DNA of 64,000 nucleotides, taken from contig JADJTE010000007.1 of the NCBI GenBank assembly GCA_016711295.1, positions 124,001-188,000 on the forward strand, read 5' to 3'. The translations under genes and the position numbers were made by a program. The DNA is from Sphingobacteriales bacterium. Its GTDB lineage: Bacteria; Bacteroidota; Bacteroidia; Chitinophagales; UBA2359. The notes below the pieces were generated by a model, which was given only the letters and a program-made list of their open reading frames with translations, ran no database searches and had not been told where the DNA came from. Shown piece after piece: positions 42,777 through 52,748 of the stretch (position 1 is the first letter of the stretch; each line of letters begins with the position of its first letter).

Positions 42777-43804
42777 TTATTTAATGCCGCGTCTATTGAG
42801 TTCGTCGCGATATTTTCGGGCATTGAGCAGGTGGTCGGCATAAGTGACGGCAAAATTGCTATATCCCGAAAAATCCTCTTTGGCGCAGAAGTACAGGTAT
42901 TCGTGTTTTTCGGATTGCAAAACGGCTTGTATGGCTATTTTGGACGGAATACGAATAGGACCTGGCGGCAATCCGTTCGCCGATACGTATTATAAGGCGA
43001 TTTAATTTCGGTATGTTCTTTTAAAATGCGTTGTAAACTAAAATTGCCTACGGCATAGCGCACAGTTGGGTCGGCTTGTAGGGGCATATTTATGCGTAGG
43101 CGATTGAGGTAGACCCCTGCTATACGCGGCATTTCGTCGTTGTGTTTCACTTCTTCTTCTACAATGGCGGCTAATGCTACTACTTGCTGCGGTGTGAGCC
43201 GGATACTATCGGCAAGGGCTTGGCGTTGGGTAGTCCAAAACTGATTATATTCGGTATATGCGCTTGAAAAAGCCTTGTGGTCGGTATTCCAGCGCAGTTG
43301 GTAGGTATCTGCCATAAACATCGAGATTATATTGTCGGGCGTAAAACCCGAAGTATCGAGCGAGGCGGTATCTTGTAACATTTGCAGCAGAGCTACGGTA
43401 TCTATTTCAAGTTTTTTGCCCGCCAAATGCACCAAGTCGGCTTGGGTACGTATGTTATGTATGGTAAAACTGACTGGCGTTTGGTTGCCTGCTCGTAGTT
43501 GGCTCACTAAGGCGCGGTTGTTCATGCCTGCTTGCAACACATAGCGTCCGGGCTTTATTTTATTGGGGTAGTTCATACGCGCCGCTACCCACCCGAAGGT
43601 TTGTTCGGAGCGTAGCCACCCTTTTTGGTGCAAACTGTCTAATACTGTCTGATAAGTAGCACCTGTAGGAATGTATAGTGCTTGTTCTTCGGCTCCGTTG
43701 GGCAGCCGTACATTAGCGGCAAGCAAGACATAGTAGGCTGTGCCAGCTGCAGCCGCACCCAAAACGCCCAATAGTAGGGCAATGATAATAAAAGACTTTT
43801 TCAC
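42777..43804 (-). CDS. mltG: Endolytic murein transglycosylase MltG, frameshifted near 3' end
   Basis: About 342 aa. Inner-membrane enzyme that cuts nascent glycan strands and sets their length. One N-terminal membrane helix (SFIIIALLLGVLGAAAAGTAY), a LysM-like segment, and the YceG catalytic domain with ALAAIVEEEVKHNDEMPRIAGV (catalytic Glu) and LQADPTVRYAVG. The conserved end SPYNTYR-ANGLPPGPI is split by a break near 42981 (one G missing); the rest (ALQSE-like to LNRRGIK) is in the second frame. The GTG at 43804 is preferred because the ATG at 43846 would overlap tsaD and add a poor n-region. Divergent from tsaD with 5 bp between start codons. Confidence 0.88.
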
Positions 43805-43809
43805 AAACA

Positions 43810-44835
43810 ATGTCAAATATAATAATTTTAGCAATTGAATCTTCATGCGACGATACGTCGGCAGCTGTCTTGGCAGACGGCGAGGTATTGTCTAATGTCA
43901 CTGCCAACCAAGCCATACACGAGCGTTATGGGGGTGTGGTGCCCGAATTGGCATCGAGGGCGCATCAGCAAAACATAGTGCCTGCCGTAGAAACTGCTTT
44001 GCAAAGGGCAGGTATCGAGCGCGAGCAACTAAGCGCGGTGGCGTTTACGGTTGGTCCTGGTTTGCTGGGGTCGCTGATGGTGGGCGTATCGTTTGCCAAA
44101 GGTTTAGCTTTATCGCTGGGCATACCCATCATTGCCGTCAATCACATGAAAGCGCATGTCTTGGCGCATTTTATTGACGAGCCTAAGCCTTCGTTTCCGT
44201 TTTTATGCCTTACTGTTTCGGGTGGTCATACCCAAATCGTCAAGGTGCGCGATTATTTAGATATGGAGGTAATAGGCGAAACAATAGACGACGCGGCGGG
44301 TGAGGCATTTGATAAAACTGCCAAACTATTAGGTCTGCCTTATCCTGGCGGTCCCTTAGTAGATAAGTATGCACAGCAGGGCAATCCGAAAGCCTTTGTT
44401 TTCCCACAACCCAAGGCAAAAGGCGCGTTTAATTTTAGTTTTAGTGGTCTGAAAACATCTGTTTTGTATTTGGTACAACAAAAAATGCAAGAAAATCCGA
44501 ATTTCATCGCTCAATACCGCAATGATTTGTGCGCCTCGGTGCAGGATACGATAGTGCGTTATTTGCTCAAAAAACTAAGTGCTGCTGCTCGCAAACACCA
44601 AATCAACCAACTTGCTATAGCGGGCGGCGTATCGGCTAATTCAGGCTTGCGGGCTGCCTTTGCCGATTTGGGCAAGCAAAAGGGTTGGCAAACCTATATA
44701 CCCCAGTTTCAATATTGTACTGATAATGCGGGTATGATAGCCATTACAGCATATTATCAATATTTGGCTGCCGATTTTGCGCCTTGGGATTTAGCCCCGC
44801 AAGCACGTTTTGCTTTGCCAAAAGCCTTGGAATAG
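43810..44835 (+). CDS. tsaD: tRNA N6-threonylcarbamoyladenosine transferase
   Basis: 341 aa, intact, normal length. Transfers threonylcarbamoyl to A37 of ANN-decoding tRNAs, with TsaB/TsaE and TsaC. Visible: LAIESSCDDTSAAV (ASKHA start), HERYGGVVPELASRAH, the metal-binding HMKAHVLAH, DDAAGEAFDKTAKLLGLPYPGG, and the C-terminal AIAGGVSANSGLR and CTDNAGMIA. Essential in most bacteria. The start at 43810 gives the classical N-terminus. Confidence 0.96.
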   Translation: MSNIIILAIESSCDDTSAAVLADGEVLSNVTANQAIHERYGGVVPELASRAHQQNIVPAVETALQRAGIEREQLSAVAFTVGPGLLGSLMVGVSFAKGLALSLGIPIIAVNHMKAHVLAHFIDEPKPSFPFLCLTVSGGHTQIVKVRDYLDMEVIGETIDDAAGEAFDKTAKLLGLPYPGGPLVDKYAQQGNPKAFVFPQPKAKGAFNFSFSGLKTSVLYLVQQKMQENPNFIAQYRNDLCASVQDTIVRYLLKKLSAAARKHQINQLAIAGGVSANSGLRAAFADLGKQKGWQTYIPQFQYCTDNAGMIAITAYYQYLAADFAPWDLAPQARFALPKALE

Positions 44836-44910
44836 GGTAGGGGCAAAGATACAGTATATTGGGTGTTGGGCATAATTTCTTAATCTAATGGTTTGGCTTT
44901 TTAGTTTTGA

Positions 44911-45480
44911 GCCCTTGCTACAATTTATAATACAAACCATTAGGATATCGCCCCTACGGGGCTTTTGTTTCTATACCATCTCTATATTCTATATAGCATG
45001 TCGCCCATACGGGGCTTGGAAAACGATTATTGTCGGTTTTTCTATTAGTGGTTTCTAATTTTGAGTAAAAAATTAGCGGGAGCATCTTGCTTGCGCCCTT
45101 GCTACAATTTATAACACAAACCATTGGGATATCGCCCCTACGGGGCTTTTGTTTCTATACCATCTCTATATTCTTATAGCATGTCGCCCATACGGGGCTT
45201 GGAAAACGATTATTGTCGGTTTTTCTATTAGTGGTTTCTAATTTTAGTAAAAAATTAGCGGGAGCATCTTGCTTGCGCCCTTGCTACAATTTATAACACA
45301 AACCATTGGGATATCGCCCTACGGGGCTTTTGTTGCTATGCCATATTTATATTCTATTAGCATGTCGCCCTACGGGGCTTAAAAACGGTTATTGTCGGTT
45401 TTTCTATTAGTGGGTTCTAATTTTGAGTAAAAAATTAACGGGAGCATCTTGCTCGCGCCCCTGCTACAATTTATAACACA
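44911..45480. repeat. Tandem array, about 182-bp unit, three copies and a partial
   Basis: Units begin at 44911, 45095, 45277 and 45457 (spacing 184, 182, 180). Each holds GCCCTTGCTACAATTTATAA, then two palindromic CCC(C)TACGGGG motifs, then ATTGTCGGTTTTTCTATTAG and AAAATTAGCGGGAGCATCTT. Copies differ by single-base indels and a few substitutions. No ORF. The CGCCCCTACGGGGC palindromes can form short hairpins, so a REP-like role is possible. Confidence 0.88.
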
Positions 45481-45531
45481 GACCCCTAATCATTAACCTC
45501 TAATCACAAACCACAAACCACTAACCATTAC

Positions 45532-45580
45532 CCACTAACCACTAACCACTAACCACTAACCACTAACCACTAACCACTAA
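45532..45580. repeat. Heptanucleotide repeat (CACTAAC), about seven copies
   Basis: Perfect or near-perfect 7-bp units run about 49 bp, with degenerate units (CCATTACC, TCATTAACC, CTACCCA) on both sides from about 45490 to 45600. It directly follows the 182-bp array. Confidence 0.85.
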
Positions 45581-45727
45581 TCATTAACCACTACCCACTA
45601 AAATACTGCCAAAAATGTTTTGAAATGGATAAAAATGCGGCGGTTCAAATCCGATATAGGCATATTGTCGTATCTATAAATGGATAAAACCCATCGTAAC
45701 CAAATTTTAGCATTTATTTTTACATTT

Positions 45728-46306
45728 ATGGCATCCTCTGCACAGTACCATTTTGTTACTCATTGGCGTATTCCCAATGCCCTTCCCGAAACCGTTTATG
45801 ACATTATCTCACAATCAGACCAACTACCGCGTTGGTGGCCCTCGGTTTATTTAGATGTGGCAACGCTCGAAAAGGGCGGCGCGGGTGGTTTGGGCAAATT
45901 AGTAGCTCTTTATACCAAAGGTTGGTTGCCTTATACCTTGCAATGGCAATTTAGGGTATCGGAAGTACAGCGTCCTAAGCGTTTGGCTATAACCGCTTTG
46001 GGTGATTTTGTCGGTACGGGCGTTTGGACTATAGTTGCCGACCCAATGGGTAGCAATGACTGCCTCGTCACCTACGATTGGCAGATAGAGGCACGCAAAC
46101 CCCTGTTGCGCTCTTTGTCGTGGTTGTTCAAACCGATTTTTGCCGCTAATCATCGTTGGGCAATGGCAAGGGGCGAAGAAAGTTTGTGCTTAGAGATATT
46201 GCGCCGCCAAGGGCAAACCGTAGCACCGCCTCCGCTGCCCACCTTTCCGCACAATTGGACCAATAACAAGGTGTTTTTGCCTCTGCCACTAAGTAGTAAT
46301 GCTTAG
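45728..46306 (+). CDS. SRPBCC-family protein
   Basis: 192 aa from the ATG at 45728; the ORF opens 16 codons earlier but that part looks unrelated. It has the START/Bet v1-like pattern: HFVTHWRIPNALPETVYDII at the start, LPRWWPSVYL, LQWQFRVSEVQRPKRLAITALGD, and a long C-terminal helix (RWAMARGEESLCLEILRR). Such proteins bind a hydrophobic ligand; the ligand is unknown. Convergent with tex, overlapping its end by 18 bp. Confidence 0.75.
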   Translation: MASSAQYHFVTHWRIPNALPETVYDIISQSDQLPRWWPSVYLDVATLEKGGAGGLGKLVALYTKGWLPYTLQWQFRVSEVQRPKRLAITALGDFVGTGVWTIVADPMGSNDCLVTYDWQIEARKPLLRSLSWLFKPIFAANHRWAMARGEESLCLEILRRQGQTVAPPPLPTFPHNWTNNKVFLPLPLSSNA

Positions 46307-48416
46307 GGCAATGCGTTTGCGCGGCAGGTCTATTTGTTGTACTTGCACTTCTATGGCTTGTTGTATGCGTAACTTGCTGAGTGCGTCTTTGCCCAATTTG
46401 CGCATCAATTCGCTGATGTGAAGCAGACCGCTGTGGTGTACACCCAAATCGACAAAAGCCCCGAAAGCCGTGATATTAGTGATAACACCGCGCAAAATCA
46501 TGCCTTCGCGTAGGTCTTCGATATTTGTGATAGCTTGGTCAAAATGTATGGACTCGAAGCTATCGCGGGGGTCGCGTCCTGGTTTGGCAAGTTCAGCCAT
46601 GATGTCGGTCAGCGTGGGCAGCCCTACTTTGTCGCTCACATAGCGGTTTAGGTCAATGCTTTTGCGTAGGTCGTCGTTGCTCACCAATTCTTGTATGGTG
46701 CAGCCCTTGTCTTGGGCTATTTGCGCTACGAGGTCGAAGCGTTCGGGGTGTACGGCACTTGCATCTAAGGGGTTAGCGGCATGGCGCACGCGCAAAAAAC
46801 CCGCGCACTGCTCAAAAGATTTTGGACCCAAGCCTGCTATTTTCAACAGTTCGGCTTTGCTCTTGATGCCTCCTTTTTCGGTGCGATAGTTGATAATATT
46901 GGCTGCCAATTTATTGCCTATACCCGATACGTAGGTAAGCAACTCGCGGCTGGCGGTATTGACTTCTACTCCTACTTTATTGACACAAGACATGACCGTA
47001 TCGTCTAAGCGGCGTTTGAGTTGGGCTTGTTCTACATCGTGTTGGTATTGCCCCACACCTATCGATTTAGGGTCAATTTTGACCAATTCTGCTAAGGGAT
47101 CCATCAAACGCCTGCCTATCGAAATAGCACCGCGCACGGTTATATCGTGGTCGGGAAATTCGCTGCGGGCTACTTCCGATGCCGAATAAATAGATGCGCC
47201 ACTTTCATTGACTACAACAATTAAAACCTCGTCTAAGTGCAGTTTTTTGACAAATTCTTCGGTTTCGCGCCCCGCTGTGCCGTTGCCGATAGCGATGGCT
47301 TCGATGCAATATTGCTCAACCAATTGTTGCAAGGTGGTAGCGGCATTATAGCGTCGGGCAGCGTCTCGGTCGTGCGGATAGATGGTTGTATGATGCAGCA
47401 AGGTGCCGTGTTCGTCTAGGCAAACGAGTTTGCAGCCCGTCCTAAACCCTGGGTCTAAGGCTAAGGTGCGTTTTTCGCCCAGCGGGGCAGCCATCAGCAG
47501 GTCGTATAGGCTCGATGCAAATACGTTGATAGCTTCGGCATCGGAGCGTTCTTTTAGTGCATTGCGACATTCGTTTTCGAGCGACGGGCATCAGGCGTTT
47601 GTAGGCATCTACTACAGCCAAACCTACTTGTTCGGCAGCTGGGTGGCTGCTGCGCACAAACATTTGTAGCAATTGGTCGATAGCTACTTCTTGGTCGGGT
47701 TCTATGGTGGTGCGCAGAATGCCTTCGTTGGTAGCGCGTTGTATGGCTAAAAATCGGTGTGAGGGTATGCGCACTATGGGTTCGTGGTAGTCGAAATAAT
47801 CGCGATATTTCGCACCTTCTTCTTCTTTGCCGCTCACAACTTTGGCGGTCAGTACAGCGCGTTTGGCAAATAGTTTGCGCATTTTTTCGCGGGCACGCGG
47901 GTTTTCATTCACCCATTCAGCGACAATGTCGCGGGCACCTGCTAAGGCTTCTTCGGCATTAGGCACGCCGTTTTCTTCGTTGATATAGGGCACAGCGGCG
48001 TTGGCAATTTCGCCTTGTCGTTGCGCCATTATAATTTTGGCTAAGGGCTCTAAGCCGCGTTCGCGGGCAATGACGGCGCGGGTGCGGCGTTTGGGCTTAT
48101 AAGGAAGGTATAGGTCTTCGAGGGTAGCGAGGTCCTTGGCTTGTAGCAAACTGTGTTCGAGTTCGGGCGTTAATTTTTCTTGTCCTTTGATGGTGTCGAT
48201 GATATAGAGGCGGCGTTCTTCTAATATTTTGAGGCGTTCCATGCCATCGCGTATAGCGGTTATTTGCACTTCGTCCAAACTGCCTGTCATCTCTTTGCGA
48301 TAGCGGGCAATGAACGGAATAGTAGCTCCGCCGTCGAGCAATAAAACCACTGCGGTAATTTGTGGCACAGGGATGTCCAATTGTTGCGCTAATTTTTCGA
48401 TTAAAAAATCAATCAT
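46289..48416 (-). CDS. tex: Tex-family RNA-binding transcription accessory protein, one frameshift
   Basis: About 709 aa. Nucleic-acid-binding protein linked to transcription in many bacteria. The start is the ATG at 48416 (MIDFLIEKLAQQLDI); the ORF extends further upstream without homology. The N-terminal helical region has IPFIARYRKEMTGSLDE and LEDLYLPYKPKRRTRA. The YqgF/RNase H-like domain has TLALDPGFRTGCKLV; the HhH pair is near NTASRELLTYVSGIG; the S1 domain is EGMILRGVITNITAFGAFVD. The frame breaks near 47585, where LMPSLENECRNALKERSDAE is restored by one base. Conserved and usually intact, so the break is probably a sequencing error. Confidence 0.93.
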
Positions 48417-48637
48417 ATAATACAAATAAATTGTTTTAATAATATCACGTAAGCCGAACGCTGCCTTTGAACAAAAGCAGGGATAAGAGGCGCAAAGATA
48501 GCCAAAAAAAATACTACTGCCATCAATATCACTAAGAAGTACACTAATTCTGCTTTCTAAGCACGAAGGTTTGAGTAAAGGTATATGAGGTGTAAAAATT
48601 AACACTAAATATTAGACGTGTTCAAAGTTAAGCAAAT

Positions 48638-48750
48638 TTAACTATTTAGGGTATAGGGTTTTGGGTATGGGGCAATGAGCAATACTTATCTAATAATGCC
48701 TGACATCGCTGCATATTCGATTAGTTCCCCCTACAAGGCAAAATTAATAC
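48638..48750. repeat. MITE-like repeat, A-type copy
   Basis: Left end TTAACTATTTAGGG (one mismatch to the family end), core ATGAGCAATACTTATCTAATA and CTGCATATTCGATTAGTTCC, right end decayed. Closest to the copy at 60908-61006. No target duplication seen. Confidence 0.72.
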
Positions 48751-49060
48751 TCAAAACTTAAAAACCAAACCACTGAAATGGTACTCTGCATAACAGGAGT
48801 TCGATATTAAGCTACGAAAAACTCGCCCAGACTCCCTCAAAAATAGGGAATATTCAAGCGATATCCTCTACGGTGCGTCTGTGTAACAAGGGTAATATGG
48901 CATTTTTGCGCACAAGAATACCCCAAAAAAGCCTAAGTTGAATGACAAAACATCATCTTTGAACAGGTATAGTAGCGACTACTTAGAGCGAATATACGGC
49001 TAAAAGTCGGAGTTTGTGCAAAAAAATGGCAGTAGCATACAAAAAAAGCGAGAAAAAGCG
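48751..49060. other. Intergenic region upstream of the 49092 gene
   Basis: Between the MITE remnant and the promoter of the next gene. A 66-codon minus-strand ORF here is hydrophobic but has no supporting signals. Nothing else seen. Confidence 0.35.
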
Positions 49061-49068
49061 TATCTTTG
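49061..49068 (+). promoter_or_regulatory. -7 promoter box (TATCTTTG)
   Basis: Same AAAAAGCGTATCTTTGCA context as upstream of gyrA. It lies 23 bp before the ATG at 49092, giving a short leader. Confidence 0.6.
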
Positions 49069-49091
49069 CAGCCTAAAATAGTGCTAAAATT

Positions 49092-49676
49092 ATGTCTCAT
49101 TTCACCACCGAAGTCCTTGTTCCCAACCAACAACCCAAAGTAAGTGCATTTTTTAGGGTATTGGCACCTGCTTTCTTGCTCACAATGGGCGTGGCGTTTT
49201 TCCGCACCTACTACGTCATGAACGGCTATCCTGCCCCAATGTTGCTCAATATTTTGTTGGTTTTAGCCTTCTGCGTCTTGCCTATTGTATGGTGGCATAC
49301 TTGGTATCATAATACCGTAGAAAAAAAAGGCGAACTGCATTTAGACGGCAATAGCATTGACGTTCATTGGGACAATCCGTCTGTGGCTATGCGCTACCCA
49401 TTGAGCGAAGTAAGCAACCTCCAAGTTATTTTTGACGGCTATGACAGCGGTTTGTTGTCGCCGAAAGACGGCACCCAAAATAGCTTGAAATTTACGCACA
49501 ATAGTACGGCATACCATTTCAATTTCCGCTTGGCTTCGGAAGAAGCAGCGGGCGAAATGGCAAAAGTACTCAAATCGTGGTATGAGCGCGGCATACCCTT
49601 TGCCGAACTCGACACCAAAGGCAAGGAGCGTTACCTGATGGTTTATGAAGGGCAATACAAACAAGCCTTGGCATAA
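49092..49676 (+). CDS. Two-helix membrane protein of unknown function
   Basis: 194 aa. Two hydrophobic segments in the first 80 residues (VLAPAFLLTMGVAFFRTYYV and MLLNILLVLAFCVLPIVWW), then a soluble domain of mixed alpha/beta type (GELHLDGNSIDVHWDN … FHFNFRLASEEAAGEMAKVL). The soluble part has the look of a PH-like membrane-associated domain, but I do not recognise a family. It lies 3 bp upstream of hscB in the same direction, so they are probably one transcript. Confidence 0.7.
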   Translation: MSHFTTEVLVPNQQPKVSAFFRVLAPAFLLTMGVAFFRTYYVMNGYPAPMLLNILLVLAFCVLPIVWWHTWYHNTVEKKGELHLDGNSIDVHWDNPSVAMRYPLSEVSNLQVIFDGYDSGLLSPKDGTQNSLKFTHNSTAYHFNFRLASEEAAGEMAKVLKSWYERGIPFAELDTKGKERYLMVYEGQYKQALA

Positions 49677-49679
49677 GCC

Positions 49680-50221
49680 ATGCCCATTACTACCGACAAT
49701 TATTTTGCGTTTTATGGGCTACCCGTGTCGTTTGGTATTGATGCCGCCGCACTCAAACGGGCGTTTCTGCACAAAAGCCGACAGCACCACCCCGATTTTT
49801 ATACCCAAGCCGATGGCAATGCCCAAGAGCAAGCCCTCGCAATGGCTACCTATAATAACCAAGCCTACGAAACATTGGGTAATACCGACAAGCGCGTATC
49901 CTACGTATTACAACTAAAAGGCGCAATAAGCCCCGATGAACGCTACGACCTGCCGCCAGCATTCTTAGGGCAAATGATGGACATTAACGAAGCTCTGTCC
50001 GAAATTGATGCCCAACAACCCAATCCACAGCAAATAAATAGCATTGCCGCCGACCTCGATGAAATAGCCCGACAAATCGAGCAAACCGCCCAAGAAGCCA
50101 TTGTCATCTGCGATAATGACCCCGAAAATACCACCGCGCTAAAAAAATTAAAGAATTTTACTACAAAAAGCGTTATCTATTGCGCGTTCAAAAAACATTG
50201 CTTACCTTTGCACCGCATTAG
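49680..50221 (+). CDS. hscB: Co-chaperone HscB (J-domain), frameshifted near 3' end
   Basis: About 180 aa. Works with HscA and IscU in iron-sulfur cluster transfer. N-terminal J-domain: YFAFYGLPVSFGIDAAALKR, the HPD motif in QHHPDFYTQ, and TLGNTDKRVSYVLQLKG. The C-terminal helical domain starts with PPAFLGQMMDINEALSE, as in Bacteroidota HscB. Near 50156 one T is missing in AATTTTAC; restoring it gives NFYYKKRYLLRVQKTLLTF and a stop at 50219-50221. Without this the frame runs on across the tRNA gene, which is clearly wrong. Confidence 0.9.
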
Positions 50222-50228
50222 ACAAGAT

Positions 50229-50312
50229 GCCCAGATGGCGGAATCGGTAGACGCGCTGGTCTCAAACACCAGTGGAGTAACATCCGTGCCGGTTCGACCC
50301 CGGCTCTGGGTA
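50229..50312 (+). tRNA. tRNA-Leu (anticodon CAA)
   Basis: 84 bases. Acceptor arm GCCCAGA pairs with TCTGGGT (G-U at the first pair). Anticodon stem CTGGT/ACCAG with loop CTCAAAC gives anticodon CAA. A long class II variable arm follows (TGGAGTAACATCCGT). T arm is GCCGG-TTCGACC-CCGGC. The CCA end is not encoded. It begins 7 bp after the restored hscB stop, so it may be transcribed from the same promoter. Confidence 0.95.
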
Positions 50313-50436
50313 CTTAGCTTACCAAACATCAGCTCCTTTACTTCGGTAGAGGGGCTGATGCCGTTTTTGCTCGTAGCGCAACCCCCGCAAGCCACACAAT
50401 ATACAAGCCACCTCCTTAGAGTTATAAAATAATTAG

Positions 50437-50549
50437 AACACTATTTAGCCTTGTCGGGGGAACTAATCGAATACGCAACAATGTCGGGCATTATCGGATA
50501 GACATAGCCCATTAACCCATACCCAAAACCCCATACCCTAAATAGTTAC
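50437..50549. repeat. MITE-like repeat, A-type copy
   Basis: Left end AACACTATTTAGCC (decayed), right end CCCTAAATAGTTAC at 50549, core CATACCCAAAACCCCATACC and AACTAATCGAATACGCAAC. The middle is more diverged and shorter than in other copies. Confidence 0.7.
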
Positions 50550-50622
50550 AGCCAAATGATATTTTATAGCTATGCTACATTTTTTATTGTCTAAAAAATA
50601 CTACATTCCCAATCATTTGTTG

Positions 50623-50630
50623 TAAATTTG
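50623..50630 (+). promoter_or_regulatory. -7 promoter box (TAAATTTG) for the aminotransferase
   Basis: TGTAAATTTGCATTTTGG matches TAnnTTTG. It is about 160 bp upstream of the ATG at 50792, so the leader would be long. Confidence 0.4.
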
Positions 50631-50791
50631 CATTTTGGTTTGGGCTGCCCCAAAATAAGCAAGCGCAATAGATGCCGCTTATAAGATACGGTGCTAAATG
50701 CCCACTACCCATGCCCATAAAACAACCTTAACGCAGCTTGCACGAAAAGCCCAAGTGCGGCAACAACAAACCCTTTCTCGTTTTACCTATA

Positions 50792-51987
50792 ATGCACCCT
50801 TTTTTATCCGACCGCATTGTCAATCTCACCGAATCGGCTACACTCAAAATGGCTGCCCTCGCCCGACAATTGCAACAACAAGGCATCAATGTCATTAGCC
50901 TTAGCTTAGGCGAGCCCGATTTTGCTACGCCCCAACACATCAAAGATGCCGCCAAGCAAGCTATAGACACGGGTTATTCGCACTATACCCTGTATCGGGC
51001 TATTTGGATTTGCGCCAAGCCATCTGCACCAAATTTAAACGCGACAACGGTTTAGACTATCGCCCCGAACAGATTGTCGTATCAACAGGAGCCAAACAAT
51101 CAATTATTAATGTCGTATTGTGTTTGGTCAATCCAGGCGAAGAGGTCATCTTGCCCGCACCTTATTGGGTTAGTTATGCGGCAATGGTCGAGCTTGCCGA
51201 AGGCAAAGTGGTAGAACTGCCCACCAGCATCGATACTAATTTTAAGATAAATGCCCAACAATTAGCCGATGCCATTACACCACGTACTAAAGTATTGCTG
51301 TTTTCATCGCCCTGCAACCCCACAGGTAGCGTGTACAGCCGTGACGAACTAAAAGCAATAGCCGATGTAATAGCACAACACCCAAATATATATATTATAT
51401 CTGACGAAATATACGAATACATCAATTATACAGGCAAACACGAAAGTATCGCCCAATTCGAATCGGTCAAAGACCGCACTATTACCGTCAATGGTTTGTC
51501 TAAAGGCTATGCCATGACAGGTTGGCGCTTGGGCTACTTGGGCGCACCCATCGAAATAGCTAAAGCCGCCGATAAAATGCAAGGGCAATATACATCGGCT
51601 ACTTGCTCTATCACACAACGCGCCGCTATTGCCGCCCTACTCGGCGACCTACAACCCACCGAACAAATGCGCCAAGCGTTCTTGGAACGCCGCGATATCA
51701 TCGTCGAAGCTATGCGCCAAATACCGGGCGTACAATGCAACTGCCCCGACGGTGCGTTTTATGTTTTTCCGGATATGAGTGCTTATATCGGCAAATCGGA
51801 CGGCACAACTATCATCAACGACATGGACGACCTAAGTATGTATTTGTTAGACGTAGCGCACGTTTCGACCGTTTCGGGGTCGCAATTTGGCGACCACCGC
51901 TGTATCCGTATCTCGTATGCCGCCTCCGAAGCTAATATCCGCGAAGCCTGCCGCCGCATAGCCGAAGCTCTGCAACGCCTACAATAA
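50792..51987 (+). CDS. Aspartate aminotransferase (class I, aromatic/aspartate type), one frameshift
   Basis: About 398 aa. PLP enzyme that moves the amino group of aspartate to 2-oxoglutarate. Start: ATG at 50792 (MHPFLSDRIVNLTESATLKM). Motifs: VISLSLGEPDFATP, GAKQSIINV, LFSSPCNPTGSVYSRDEL, YIISDEIYEYI, the PLP lysine in VNGLSKGYAMTGWRLGYLG, and the C-terminal Arg in DHRCIRISYA. The frame breaks near 50990; a one-base change restores YTPVSGYLDLRQAICTKF. The enzyme is central to metabolism, which supports the view that the break is an error. No close partner gene. Confidence 0.9.
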
Positions 51988-52134
51988 TTTTTTTTCGTCC
52001 AAGAAAAAAAATCGCGCCCCACAACAAAGTATCAGGGCAAACGCCTTAAAAAAGCGAACCTGATTTTAAATAAAATACTATGCTTAATGAGACAATAGTG
52101 CTCTATTATAAACCAGCAAACTAAAAATAAAATT

Positions 52135-52573
52135 ATGGCACAAATCAATCCTTACATTAACTTCAACGGCAATGCCGAAGAAGCTTTTACATTTTACAAA
52201 TCGGTTTTTGGCGGAGAATTCGCAATGATTATACGTTTCAAAGATATGCCAAACCCAGAACATCCAGTAGCTGAACACGAAGCCAATAAAATAATGCACA
52301 TTGCTTTACCTATTGGGAAAAAACGTTTTAATGGCAAACGATGTTCCTGAATTTATGGGCAAAGTAAATGAAAATGAAAACAGAAGTAAAATTTCTGTTA
52401 GTGCGGAAAGCAAAGAAGAAGCCGACAAAATATTTAACGGACTTTCAGCAGGCGGAACTATTGAAATGCCAATTCAAGACAGCCCTTGGGGTTCTTACTT
52501 TGGAATGTTTAGAGATAAATATGGAATAGAATGGATGGTGAACTTTGACCCAAGATATAAAGGACAAATTTAA
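52135..52573 (+). CDS. VOC/PhnB-like protein, one frameshift
   Basis: About 146 aa. A glyoxalase/bleomycin-resistance fold of the PhnB type: INPYINFNGNAEEAFTFYKSV at the start, FGGEF, IMHIALPIG, then NVLMANDVPEF and the C-terminal SPWGSYFGMFRDKYGIEWMV. The frame breaks in the A6 run near 52320. Members bind a metal or small molecule, but many have no known substrate. The gene is AT-rich compared with the chromosome and is followed directly by the first attC-like repeat. Confidence 0.8.
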
Positions 52574-52591
52574 TTGAGAAAAACAGCGAAC

Positions 52592-52724
52592 GCCTAACAA
52601 GGTATTGCCAAAAGCGGGGCAGAACGGCTTCGGATTGGGCATTTGTGCAAGGTTCAACTTCTGTTCTTCGATTGAACTTTGGTGCTAAAAATCCCGCCCA
52701 TCGCCAATACGAAAACCGTTACCA
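52592..52724 (+). repeat. attC-like repeat, copy 1
   Basis: Begins GCCTAACAAGGTATTGCC and ends GCCAATACGAAAACCGTTAC. The ends are imperfect inverted repeats (TAAC…GTTA; GTATTG…CAATAC), and an inner pair AAGGTTCAA/TTGAACTTT allows a long bulged hairpin. Over about 127 bp it is nearly identical to 54632-54763. This is the plan of integron attC sites, but no integrase is visible in the window. Confidence 0.7.
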
Positions 52725-52748
52725 GCAAGCTTACAGACAGACCTCCAG

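Noticed and set aside
44911..45480. Repeats spaced by about 180 bp considered as CRISPR
   Set aside because: Whole units are repeated without unique spacers, and no cas genes are near.
45640..45665. GGCGGTTCAAATCCGATATA resembles a tRNA T arm
   Set aside because: Only three stem pairs form and no acceptor, D or anticodon arm can be found upstream.
50222..50432. Continuation of the hscB frame to 50432
   Set aside because: It reads through a perfect tRNA-Leu and leaves the HscB family sequence after the T-run indel.
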